Shown here piece by piece: positions 24,195 through 32,107 of a stretch of 52,435 nt of DNA. Made by a program: the position numbers and the translations under genes. Each line of letters starts with the position of its first letter. The stretch's first letter is position 1. The notes beneath the pieces were generated by a model. The model searched no databases, was not told the origin of the DNA, and saw only the letters and a list, made by a program, of their open reading frames with translations. This stretch comes from Streptomyces gelaticus (GTDB lineage: Bacteria > Actinomycetota > Actinomycetes > Streptomycetales > Streptomycetaceae): contig NZ_BMTF01000001.1 in NCBI RefSeq assembly GCF_014649535.1, positions 7,866-60,300 on the forward strand. Direction: 5' to 3'.

Positions 24195-24267
24195 CCGCTC
24201 ACCACAGCACCGGCGCGGGGGCCCGGCAACCAGGTTTCGGCGGGCGTGCCGGCCGGCACGCCCCCGG

Positions 24268-25083
24268 TCAGCGGTCCTGGAGCGCCTGCTGGATCGTGCG
24301 CATCACTTCGTCGAGCGGCGCGTCCGTACGCGCCACGGCGACCAGCACCTCGCCCTGGGAGGCCACCGAGGCGGCCGGCTGCTTCGCGGACTCGGTTCCG
24401 GCGGACCGGCCGGCCCCGATGCCGGTCCCGAAGGTGTCGCGGACGATCGCGAAGGCATGGTCGAGCTGCGCCTCCACATCGCCCTCGCCGCCCGCCCGCA
24501 GCCAGCGGCGTAGCACATGGTTGTGCGCGGTGACGACGGCGGACGCCGCGACCTCCGCCAGCAGCGGGTCGTCGTTGCCGACATGGTGGTCGCGCTCGTC
24601 GAAATGGCCCAGCAGATAGCGGGTGAACAGCCGCTCGTAGCGGGCCACCGAGGCGATTTCCGCCTCACGCAGAGTGGGGACCTCGCGGGTCAGTTTGTAA
24701 CGGGCCACGGAGACCGCGGGCTTCGCCGCGTACATCTTCATGACTTCCTTGATGCCGCGGCAGACGGTGTCGAGGGGGTGCTCGTGCGCCGGTGCGGCAT
24801 TGAGGACGGCCTCGGCCCTGACGAGGGTGTCGTCGTGGTCCGGGAAGATCGCCTCCTCCTTGGAACGGAAGTGGCGGAAGAAGGTCCGCCGGGCGACCCC
24901 GGCGGCGCCCGCGATCTCGTCGACCGTCGTCGCCTCGTACCCCTTCGTGGCGAAGAGTTCCATCGCCGCGGCGGCCAGTTCACGGCGCATTTTGAGCCGT
25001 TGGGCGGCGGCGCGCGTGCCTGCGGCACTTTCCTGGGTGTCGGGCGCGGTGGAGACACGGGGGGACCTGGCGGGCTGGGACAT
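24268..25083 (-). CDS. TetR-family transcriptional regulator
   Basis: 271 residues. The N-terminal helix-turn-helix is AAMELFATKGYEATTVDEIA then GAAGVARRTFFRHFRSKEEA; the C-terminal ligand domain is all-helical, and about 50 residues of low-complexity tail follow. ATG 25083 is favoured over 25101 because TACGTT (25090-25095) sits exactly 6 bases before it, as in a leaderless transcript. Located between the ccr operon and the tandem hydroxyacyl-CoA dehydrogenase, all on the same strand, it is a plausible regulator of C4-CoA metabolism, but no operator has been matched. Confidence 0.92.
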   Translation of the reverse strand: MSQPARSPRVSTAPDTQESAAGTRAAAQRLKMRRELAAAAMELFATKGYEATTVDEIAGAAGVARRTFFRHFRSKEEAIFPDHDDTLVRAEAVLNAAPAHEHPLDTVCRGIKEVMKMYAAKPAVSVARYKLTREVPTLREAEIASVARYERLFTRYLLGHFDERDHHVGNDDPLLAEVAASAVVTAHNHVLRRWLRAGGEGDVEAQLDHAFAIVRDTFGTGIGAGRSAGTESAKQPAASVASQGEVLVAVARTDAPLDEVMRTIQQALQDR

Positions 25084-25174
25084 GGTGTGAACGTACTGCA
25101 TCGGGCCCGGGGAGTGCGCCCGTGGGGGCGGGCCGCCCGAGGGGTCGAGCAGCCCACCCCACCCGGCGCCGTGG

Positions 25175-26956
25175 TCAGCGCCGGGCATATTCGCGGAAGC
25201 CGCGCCCCGTCTTGCGGCCGAGGCAGCCGGCGGCCACCAGGTGTTCGAGCAGCGGTGCCGGGGCCAGGCCCGGGTCTCGGAACTCGCTGTGCAGCACCTT
25301 CTCGATGGCCAGCGAGACATCGAGCCCGACGACGTCGAGCAGTTCGAACGGGCCCATCGGGTAGCCGCCACCCAGCTTCATCGCGGCGTCGATGTCGTCG
25401 AGGGTCGCGTAGTGCTCCTCGACCATCTTGATCGCGTTGTTGAGGTACGGGAACAGCAGCGCGTTCACGATGAAGCCGGCCCGGTCCCCGCAGTCCACCG
25501 GGTGCTTGCGGACCGTGCCGCAGACCTCGCGGACGGTGGCGTGGACATCGTCGGCGGTGAGCACCGTACGGACCACCTCGACCAGCTTCATCGCGGGCGC
25601 CGGGTTGAAGAAGTGCATCCCGATCACGTCCTGCGGGCGCGAGGTGGCCCGCGCGATCGCCACGACCGGCAGCGACGAGGTGGTGGTGGCGAGGACGGCG
25701 CCCGGCTTGCAGACCTTGTCCAGGGTCCCGAACAGCTGCTGCTTGACCGCCAGGTCCTCGGCGACGGCCTCCACCGCGAGATCGACATCGGCGAAGGCGT
25801 CCAGCGAACCGGCCGCGGTGATCCGGGCCAGGGCCCCGTCCCGCGCCTCGGCCGTCAGCCGCCCCTTGGCGACGGAACGCTCCAGCGACTTGGCGATCCG
25901 GGCCTTCGCGGTGTCCGCCTTCTCCTGGCTGCGGGCGGCGAGCACCACGTCGTACCCGGCCTTGGCGAAGACCTCGGCGATCCCCGAGGCCATCGTCCCG
26001 GAACCCGCGACACCCACCGAACGCACCGTGCGTCCGGCCACCGCCGTCCCGTCGGCGCTCGGGGTCAGCGCGTCCGGCACCACTCTCCGGCTGCCGGCCT
26101 CCTCGTACGTGTAGAAGCCGCGGCCCGACTTGCGGCCGGCCAGCCCCGCATCGCTCAGCTGCCGGAGCACCGGCGCCGGGGCGTGCAGCCGGTCCTGCGA
26201 CTCGGCGTACATCGCCTCCAGGACGGTACGGGCGGTGTCGATCCCGATCAGGTCGAGCAGGGCGAGCGGGCCCATCGGCAGGCCGCAGCCGAGCTTCATC
26301 GCCGCGTCGATGTCCTCCCGGGAGGCGTAGTTGGCCTCGTACATCGCGGCGGCCTGGTTGAGGTACCCGAACAGCAGCCCGTCGGCGACGAAGCCCGGCC
26401 GGTCGCCGACCGCGACCGGCTCCTTGCCCAGGCTGCGGGCGAGCGCGGTGACGGCCTCGACGGCCGGCGGCGCGGTCAGCACCGAGGAGACCACCTGGAC
26501 CAGCTTCATCGCGGGCGCCGGATTGAAGAAGTGCAGACCGAGCACGCGCTCGGGACGCAGCGATTCGGCGGCGAGCCGGGTCACCGACAGGGCGTTGGTG
26601 CCGGTCGCCAGGATCGTGGTGGGGGAGACGATCTCGTCGAGCTCCCGGAAGACCTGCTGCTTGATCTCGTACGACTCGGGCACGACCTCGATGACCAGCT
26701 CCGCCTCCGCGGCGGCCCGGAGATCGGCGAAGGTACGGAACCGGGCGAGGACATCGCCGCGCTCCTCCTCGGTGATCCGCTCGCGCCGCACGGCGCGGGC
26801 GGTCGAGGCCTCCAGGGCGGCGACGGCCTGGCGGGCGGCCGTGTCGCTGACGTCGATGCCGATGACCTCGTGGCCGGCGCGGGCCAGGACCTCGGCGATG
26901 CCGGTGCCCATGGTGCCGAGACCGACGACGGCAATGGTGCTGAGTGGGGTGTCCAT
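25175..26956 (-). CDS. Tandem-duplicated 3-hydroxyacyl-CoA (3-hydroxybutyryl-CoA) dehydrogenase
   Basis: 593 residues made of two complete modules. Each has a Rossmann NAD site (VVGLGTMGTGIAEVLARAGH; VAGSGTMASGIAEVFAKAGY), the motif GLHFFNPAPAMKLV or GMHFFNPAPAMKLV with the catalytic histidine, a C-terminal MGPLALLDLIG or MGPFELLDVVG block, and an ending GRKSGRGFYTYEE or GRKTGRGFREYAR. It oxidises or reduces 3-hydroxybutyryl-CoA, feeding crotonyl-CoA production and so the Ccr pathway. Single-module enzymes are about 285 residues, so this is an internal gene duplication. ATG 26956 has GGAG upstream. Confidence 0.95.
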   Translation of the reverse strand: MDTPLSTIAVVGLGTMGTGIAEVLARAGHEVIGIDVSDTAARQAVAALEASTARAVRRERITEEERGDVLARFRTFADLRAAAEAELVIEVVPESYEIKQQVFRELDEIVSPTTILATGTNALSVTRLAAESLRPERVLGLHFFNPAPAMKLVQVVSSVLTAPPAVEAVTALARSLGKEPVAVGDRPGFVADGLLFGYLNQAAAMYEANYASREDIDAAMKLGCGLPMGPLALLDLIGIDTARTVLEAMYAESQDRLHAPAPVLRQLSDAGLAGRKSGRGFYTYEEAGSRRVVPDALTPSADGTAVAGRTVRSVGVAGSGTMASGIAEVFAKAGYDVVLAARSQEKADTAKARIAKSLERSVAKGRLTAEARDGALARITAAGSLDAFADVDLAVEAVAEDLAVKQQLFGTLDKVCKPGAVLATTTSSLPVVAIARATSRPQDVIGMHFFNPAPAMKLVEVVRTVLTADDVHATVREVCGTVRKHPVDCGDRAGFIVNALLFPYLNNAIKMVEEHYATLDDIDAAMKLGGGYPMGPFELLDVVGLDVSLAIEKVLHSEFRDPGLAPAPLLEHLVAAGCLGRKTGRGFREYARR

Positions 26957-27315
26957 CACGGGACTCCAGAGAATGAGTGACGACTGTGAGGGGGCACGGC
27001 GCGCGCTGAGAAGGAGAACCGGCGCGACACGTGCGGGAATGGCGTGTCGTGGTGCTCGGGCCGACGCGCCTTGAGCGCGCCCGGACCCGGAAGGGGCGAC
27101 GGACTCTGTCCCGGAGTCACGTCTCGCAAAGCTGCCGAACCGACAAGCACTCCGGGTGGCTGCGTCACCAGGCCACTGGAGCGAGCGGGGATCGTGTCCC
27201 GCTCACATGAGATTAACTGCCCGGTAACGAGCGCGCCAGCCCCACGTCGCTGTGCGCCGGGCCACATTTCCCCCGCCCCTCGATACGCTCCGTTCCCGCC
27301 GATACGCTGACGGTC
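26957..27315. other. Divergent intergenic region
   Basis: No gene over 359 bases. It must hold the promoter of the tandem dehydrogenase (minus strand), for which I see no clear -35/-10 pair; the AT-richest patch is GAGATTAACTGCCCGGTAAC at about 27208-27227. Near the plus-strand end the 9-mer CGATACGCT occurs twice (27281-27289 and 27300-27308); the second copy provides a -10-like TACGCT 7 bases before the HEAT gene ATG, which suggests a leaderless start. Confidence 0.5.
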
Positions 27316-27897
27316 ATGGACGAGGAGTTCCGGTCGCTGGCGGACCGGCTTGCTGACGAGGCGGACGCGGCGGGGGAGTCGGCGGCCTACCGCACACTGC
27401 TCGCCACCGAGGACGGGGAGGAGCTGGCCCGAGTCCTGGTGGAACCCGAACGCCCGCTCTGGGCCCGTGAGATGGCCGCCTTCCGGCTCGGCTGCGACGG
27501 GGACCGGCGCGCCTTCGAGGCACTGGTCCTGCTGCTCAACCACCGCGACCCGGAGCGCTGCGTCTCTGCCGCCCACGCCCTGGTGTGTCTCGGTGACCCC
27601 CGCACGCCCCGGGCCGCCGCGGCCCTCGCGACCAACACCCTGCGCACGGCGTACGCCCTGCACCCGGTGCGGCTGCTCACCGCGCTGCGGGCCACGGAGT
27701 CGGTGCCCGCGCTGATGAGCACCCTGGAACGGCTGCTCGCCCCGGGCGACCCGCACTGGCGGGTGGCGCTCGCCTGTGTGGAGGGGCTCGGGCAGCTGGG
27801 GGACGAACGGGCCCGCCCGCTGCTGGCGGCCGCTCTGCCGCACCCCAGGCTCGGCGGCGCGGCCCGCGACGCGCTCGGCCGGCTGGACGCGGTCTGA
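27316..27897 (+). CDS. HEAT-repeat protein
   Basis: 193 residues built of helical repeats: LWAREMAAFRLGCDGDRRAF, CVSAAHALVCLGDPRTPRAA, RVALACVEGLGQLGDERARP and ALPHPRLGGAARDALGRLDA. Such solenoids bind other proteins; no enzyme motif is present. Streptomyces homologues are sometimes mislabelled as adenylosuccinate lyase, which the sequence does not support. The start has no ribosome binding site but a -10-like hexamer at 27303-27308. Convergent with the next gene, 13 bases apart. Confidence 0.85.
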   Translation: MDEEFRSLADRLADEADAAGESAAYRTLLATEDGEELARVLVEPERPLWAREMAAFRLGCDGDRRAFEALVLLLNHRDPERCVSAAHALVCLGDPRTPRAAAALATNTLRTAYALHPVRLLTALRATESVPALMSTLERLLAPGDPHWRVALACVEGLGQLGDERARPLLAAALPHPRLGGAARDALGRLDAV

Positions 27898-27910
27898 GGA
27901 AGCGCCCGGC

Positions 27911-28471
27911 TCAGGGGCCGGCGGGGCCGCCGAGGGTGCGCACGTACCGCACCTCGGGCACGAGCACACCGTCCGCCTCGAAGGACTCCTCGGCGCCGTC
28001 GGGACAAAAGCCCGCGCGCTCGTAGAAGCGGCGGGCCGGGGCGTTCTCCTTCAGCACCCACAGCGTCAGGCCCGTGAAGCCGTCCGCCGCGGCGCGGGCG
28101 AGCACCTCGGCCATCAGCGCACGGCCCGCCCCGGTCCCGATCTGCTCGGGCGCCACATAGAGCGCGTACAGCTCGCCCCGCGCGAGCCGCCCGCCGTTCT
28201 CGCGGCACGGGCCGTAGCAGGCCCAGCCGATCACCCCGGAGCCCGGCCGTTCGGCCACCATGTTCACGAGCGCGCTGCCCCTGGTGAGGGCCACCCGGCG
28301 CCGCGCCGTGTCCTCGGCGACGGTGAGGTCCATGTCGTCCAGGTACGACTGCGGCACCAGCCCCGCGTAAGCGGCCTGCCAGCCGCGCACCCGGAGCCGA
28401 GTCACCGCTTCGCAGTCGCCTGCCGTCATGTCCCGCACGCGTGTCCCGGCGGGTGTGGTCCGTGCCGTCAT
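27911..28471 (-). CDS. GNAT-family N-acetyltransferase
   Basis: 186 residues. RVRGWQAAYAGLVPQSYLDD near the N-terminus and the acetyl-CoA loop LYVAPEQIGTGAGRALMAEV, then LTLWVLKENAPARRFYERAG, are classic GNAT. The substrate is unknown. ATG 28471 is chosen over 28480 because CAGGAT lies 7 bases before it, suggesting a leaderless transcript. Convergent with the HEAT gene. Confidence 0.9.
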   Translation of the reverse strand: MTARTTPAGTRVRDMTAGDCEAVTRLRVRGWQAAYAGLVPQSYLDDMDLTVAEDTARRRVALTRGSALVNMVAERPGSGVIGWACYGPCRENGGRLARGELYALYVAPEQIGTGAGRALMAEVLARAAADGFTGLTLWVLKENAPARRFYERAGFCPDGAEESFEADGVLVPEVRYVRTLGGPAGP

Positions 28472-28528
28472 ACGGGCCATCCTGGCGCATCCGTCAGGAC
28501 GGCCCGTACGCGAGGCGGGCCCGGCCGG

Positions 28529-30133
28529 TCAGCCGCGGGAGCCGAGCAACCCGTGCAGGACGGCGCCCCTGCTGCCGGAAGCCGCCCCCGATGCCGACTT
28601 CGCCGCCGCGTCACCGGCCAGCGGCTGCGGGTCGGCGGACTTGGCACACACCGCGTCCGCGTCGGCCCGACCGCCCCCGCCGTGCGGGACGGTGCCCTGG
28701 GCGAGATAGTCCGCCAGATAGGTGTCCAGGCAGTCGTTGCCGCTCAGTGTGATGCCGTGGTTGCCGCCGCCCTGCTCGACGACCAGGCTGGAGCCGTGCA
28801 GCCTGCGGTGCATGGTGACGCCGCCCTCGTACGGGGTGGCCCCGTCGTCGGTGGCCTGGAAGAGCAGCACCGGCGGAAGCGCGCTGTTGGAGACGCGCAC
28901 CGGATTGAGCGGTTCCACCGGCCAGTCGGCACACGGGGCGTTGTACCAGCTGTTGTTCCAGGTGAAGAAGGGCGCCTTGGCGTGCACACGCCCGCTGTCG
29001 CCGCGCCAGGTGTTCCACTGCCGGGGCCACTGGGCGTCGCGGCACTGCACGGCCGTGTAGACCGAGTACCCGTTGTCGCCCGCGGCGTCGACCGCGCCGA
29101 ACCGCTTGTACGCCTTCACCAGCGCGTTCTGGTCGCCGTCGTTGGCGTACGCGGCGAACGCCTCGGCCAGATACGGCCAGTGCCCGTTGTAGTAGCCGCC
29201 CGGCAGGAAGGTGTCCTCCAGCTCGCTCGGCCCGATCATCCCGCCCGCGGGGTGCGCCTTGACGGCCGCACGCATCGCGTACCAGGCGCTCTCGACCTCC
29301 GCCGGGTCGGCGCCGAGCCGGTAGGTGGAGTCGTGCTTCGCCACCCAGGCGGCAAACGCCTTGTGGCGGGAGTCGAAGGCGTAGTCCTGGCCGATGTTGT
29401 CGTCGTACCAGACACCGTCCGGGTCGACGTTCGAGTCGAGGACGAAGCGCCGCACCCGCTCCGGGAACAGCTTGGCGTACACCGCGCCGAGGTAGGTGCC
29501 GTACGAGTACCCGAAGTAGTTGAGCTGCCGGGCGCCGGTGGCCCGGCGGATCACGTCGAGGTCCTTCGCGGTGCTGACCGTGTCCATGTGGGGCAGCAGA
29601 TCCGGGTACTTGCGCCCGCACGCCTCGGCGAACGAACGGGCCCGGTTCCGGTTGGCCTGCTCGGCGCCGGGCGAGTCCGGCACCGAGTCGGGGCGCAGCG
29701 GGCCGAAGTACTTCGGTACGCAGTCCAGCGCCGGTCTGCTCCTGCCGACGCCGCGCGGGTCGAAGCCGATCACGTCGTACTGGGCGGCGATCGCCTTCGG
29801 CAGTGAGGACGCCACGAATCCGGCCATGGCCAGGCCGCTGCCCCCGGGGCCGCCCGGGTTGACGAGCAGAGGGCCCTGGAAGGTCTTCGCGGTGTGCGGG
29901 ATGCGGGACAGCGCGAGGGTGATCCGCCGGCCCGACGGGTCGTCATGATCGAGCGGAGTACTGACCGATGAGCACTGAAGCCGCGGATAGGACTTGGTGG
30001 CGCAGTCGGTCCATTCGAGCTTCGCGGCGGCGGGCCGCGCGCCGTTGTCGGCAGTTGCCGGAGACGGTGCGGCGGTCACCAGACCGGCGACCGTCGCACC
30101 GACGGCGAACAGAATTCCTGGACGATTCGTCAT
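28529..30133 (-). CDS. Secreted alpha/beta-hydrolase, tripeptidyl aminopeptidase (SlpD/SlpE) type
   Basis: 534 residues with signal peptide MTNRPGILFAVGATVAGLVTA ending near residue 28 (ATA). The hydrolase core shows the oxyanion region LLVNPGGPGGSG, FDPRGVGRS, nucleophile serine in YFGYSYGTYLGA, aspartate in FQATDDGATP and histidine in GGGNHGITL. Cysteines toward the C-terminus suggest disulfides, consistent with an extracellular protein. It should release tripeptides or aminoacyl groups from peptide N-termini. ATG 30133 has GGGAGG upstream. Confidence 0.92.
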   Translation of the reverse strand: MTNRPGILFAVGATVAGLVTAAPSPATADNGARPAAAKLEWTDCATKSYPRLQCSSVSTPLDHDDPSGRRITLALSRIPHTAKTFQGPLLVNPGGPGGSGLAMAGFVASSLPKAIAAQYDVIGFDPRGVGRSRPALDCVPKYFGPLRPDSVPDSPGAEQANRNRARSFAEACGRKYPDLLPHMDTVSTAKDLDVIRRATGARQLNYFGYSYGTYLGAVYAKLFPERVRRFVLDSNVDPDGVWYDDNIGQDYAFDSRHKAFAAWVAKHDSTYRLGADPAEVESAWYAMRAAVKAHPAGGMIGPSELEDTFLPGGYYNGHWPYLAEAFAAYANDGDQNALVKAYKRFGAVDAAGDNGYSVYTAVQCRDAQWPRQWNTWRGDSGRVHAKAPFFTWNNSWYNAPCADWPVEPLNPVRVSNSALPPVLLFQATDDGATPYEGGVTMHRRLHGSSLVVEQGGGNHGITLSGNDCLDTYLADYLAQGTVPHGGGGRADADAVCAKSADPQPLAGDAAAKSASGAASGSRGAVLHGLLGSRG

Positions 30134-30285
30134 ATGGCCTCCCGTGGTGGGGGAAACACGGCTGCGCGTGGCGCAGCCCCCGCCGCATGCTCCCCGCATT
30201 CGCGCCAGGAAGGACCTGTTGTGCCAAGAGTTGACCCGTTTGCCCGCGTCGGTTCCGCCGGAGCCTCCGCGACGGTTCCGGCAGA

Positions 30286-31326
30286 TCAGAGCAGGGTCAG
30301 CTGGGTGGGCCCGGGGTCGTCGAGCGGTGAGCGCTGTTCCTTCCGTGCGGGGAGCCGCCGGGCCGCGCCGGGGTGCGAGGGCCCGATGCCGAATTCGGCC
30401 GCCAACTCGTGGACGTACCGGGTGATGCGGCGCTGGTACCACTTCGGTGCGTAGGCCCCCTCGGCGTAGAGCCGTTCGTACCGCCGCACCAGATGGGGGT
30501 GATGGTTACCGAGCCACTGCATGTACCACTCCCGCGCGCCGGGCCGCAGATGGAGGACGAGCGGGGTCACCGAGGTCGCCCCGGCGGCGGCGATCGCGCG
30601 GACCGTTGCGCGCAGCTGGTCCGGGTGGTCGCCGAGGAACGGGATGACGGGGGCCATGAGTACGCCGCAGTCGATGCCGTTCTCGCTCAGGGTGCGGACG
30701 GCATCGAGGCGGCGCCCGGGCGAGGGGGTGCCGGGCTCGACGGTGCGCCACAGTGCGTCGTCGACGAAGCCGACCGAGACGGAGATGCCGACATCGGTGA
30801 CCTCGGCGGCCTGCCGGAGCAGTTCCAGATCGCGCAGGATCAGCGTGCCCTTGGTCAGGATCGAGAAGGGGTTCGCATGGTCGCGCAGGGCCGAGATGAT
30901 GCCGGGCATCAGGCGGTAACGTCCCTCGGCGCGCTGGTAGCAGTCGACGTTGGTACCCATCGCGATGTGGGCGCCGTGCCAGTGGCCGGACGCGAGTTGG
31001 CTGCGCAGCAGCTCCGGGGCGTTGGTCTTGACGACGATCTGGGAGTCGAAGCCGAGGCCGGTGTCGAGATCCAGATAGCTGTGGGTCTTGCGCGCGAAGC
31101 AGTAGACGCAGGCGTGCGAACAGCCTCTGTACGGATTGACGGTCCATTCGAACGGCATCCGTGATGCGCCCGGCACCCGGTTCACGATCGAGCGGGCCCG
31201 GACCTCGTGGAAGGTGATCCCCCGGAACTCGGGGGTGTCAAAGGTGCGCGTGGTCACCGCGTCGGCGGTGAAGAGCGCGCTGTTCCCGGTGGGGGCGGGG
31301 TTCTCGACCAGATTGTCCCAGCGCAT
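30286..31326 (-). CDS. Radical SAM protein, Rv2578c family
   Basis: 346 residues. The radical SAM cluster is VNPYRGCSHACVYCFARKTH (C-x3-C-x2-C at about residue 68), followed by FDSQIVVKTNAPELLRSQLA, IAMGTNVDCYQRAEGRYRLM and the late motif YAEGAYAPKWYQRRI. This family resembles SplB-type enzymes; its reaction is unknown. ATG 31326 has a strong GAGGAGGT site. A LexA-type box lies 34 bases upstream (31360-31371), suggesting DNA-damage control. Many actinobacterial versions carry an intein; this one does not. Confidence 0.92.
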   Translation of the reverse strand: MRWDNLVENPAPTGNSALFTADAVTTRTFDTPEFRGITFHEVRARSIVNRVPGASRMPFEWTVNPYRGCSHACVYCFARKTHSYLDLDTGLGFDSQIVVKTNAPELLRSQLASGHWHGAHIAMGTNVDCYQRAEGRYRLMPGIISALRDHANPFSILTKGTLILRDLELLRQAAEVTDVGISVSVGFVDDALWRTVEPGTPSPGRRLDAVRTLSENGIDCGVLMAPVIPFLGDHPDQLRATVRAIAAAGATSVTPLVLHLRPGAREWYMQWLGNHHPHLVRRYERLYAEGAYAPKWYQRRITRYVHELAAEFGIGPSHPGAARRLPARKEQRSPLDDPGPTQLTLL

Positions 31327-31359
31327 GGACACCTCCTCGGTAGCACTGGACAGAGAATA

Positions 31360-31371
31360 GAACACTTGTTC
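31360..31371 (-). promoter_or_regulatory. LexA (SOS) box candidate upstream of the radical SAM gene
   Basis: GAAC-ACTT-GTTC, a perfect match to the actinobacterial LexA core GAAC-N4-GTTC. It overlaps a -10-like TATTCT (minus strand, immediately downstream of GTTC) and lies 34 bases before the start codon of the Rv2578c-type gene. The site is visible; its use by LexA is inferred. Confidence 0.65.
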
Positions 31372-31475
31372 CCTTGATCGTTTTCGCCCCTTCGTCCCGG
31401 CCCGGATTTTGAGCGGCGTGCCGGAGGTGGTTGGCTCAGCACACCCCCGAACAACCGAGTGCTGGAGGAACAGCC

Positions 31476-31919
31476 ATGGCGCAGGTCGAGGCCACGACAG
31501 AGCGAGTCATCGCGGCGGACGCGGAGACGGTGTTCGACGCGCTGGCCGACTACCAGGAGGTCCGCGGCAGGGTGCTGCCCGGACAGTTCAGCGAGTACGA
31601 GGTGCGTGAGGGCGGTGACGGCGAGGGCACCCTCGTGCACTGGAAGCTCCAGGCCACCAGCAAGCGGGTGCGCGACTGTCTGCTGGAGGTCACCGAGCCC
31701 ACCGACGGCCGGCTCGTGGAGAAGGACCGCAACTCCTCGATGGTCACCACTTGGACCGTCACCCCGGCCGGCGAGGGCAGGTCCAAGGCCGTCGTCTCGA
31801 CCGTCTGGAACGGTGCCGGCGGCATCGGCGGCTTCTTCGAGAGGACCTTCGCGCCCAAGGGGCTGGGCCGGATCTACGACGAGCTGCTGCAGAACCTCGC
31901 CGCCGAGGTCGAGAAGTAG
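31476..31919 (+). CDS. SRPBCC-family protein
   Basis: 147 residues, one START-like domain: TTERVIAADAETVFDALADY, GTLVHWKLQATSKRVRDCLL, VTTWTVTPAGEGRSKAVVST and a C-terminal helix GRIYDELLQNLAAEVEK. The fold holds a hydrophobic ligand; no ligand or enzyme role can be assigned. A strong GGAGG site precedes ATG 31476. Divergent from the radical SAM gene. A weak GC hairpin plus T-run (about 31935-31962) follows the stop. Confidence 0.9.
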   Translation: MAQVEATTERVIAADAETVFDALADYQEVRGRVLPGQFSEYEVREGGDGEGTLVHWKLQATSKRVRDCLLEVTEPTDGRLVEKDRNSSMVTTWTVTPAGEGRSKAVVSTVWNGAGGIGGFFERTFAPKGLGRIYDELLQNLAAEVEK

Positions 31920-32107
31920 CCCGCCCCGCTCTTGACCGGCCTCACCGGTTCGGGTGGTTTTTCCGTCCCGCCAGTGGTGTGCCGTAGTGGCTCCCACCGG
32001 GAGCTAAGCCCCCGGAGTGCGCCGTCAGCGCCCCCCCGTCGCGTTTGCCCTCCCCAATTGCGCAATGGCAGAAATGGGCGGCGCAGACGCGACGAGGGGA
32101 GCGGCAC

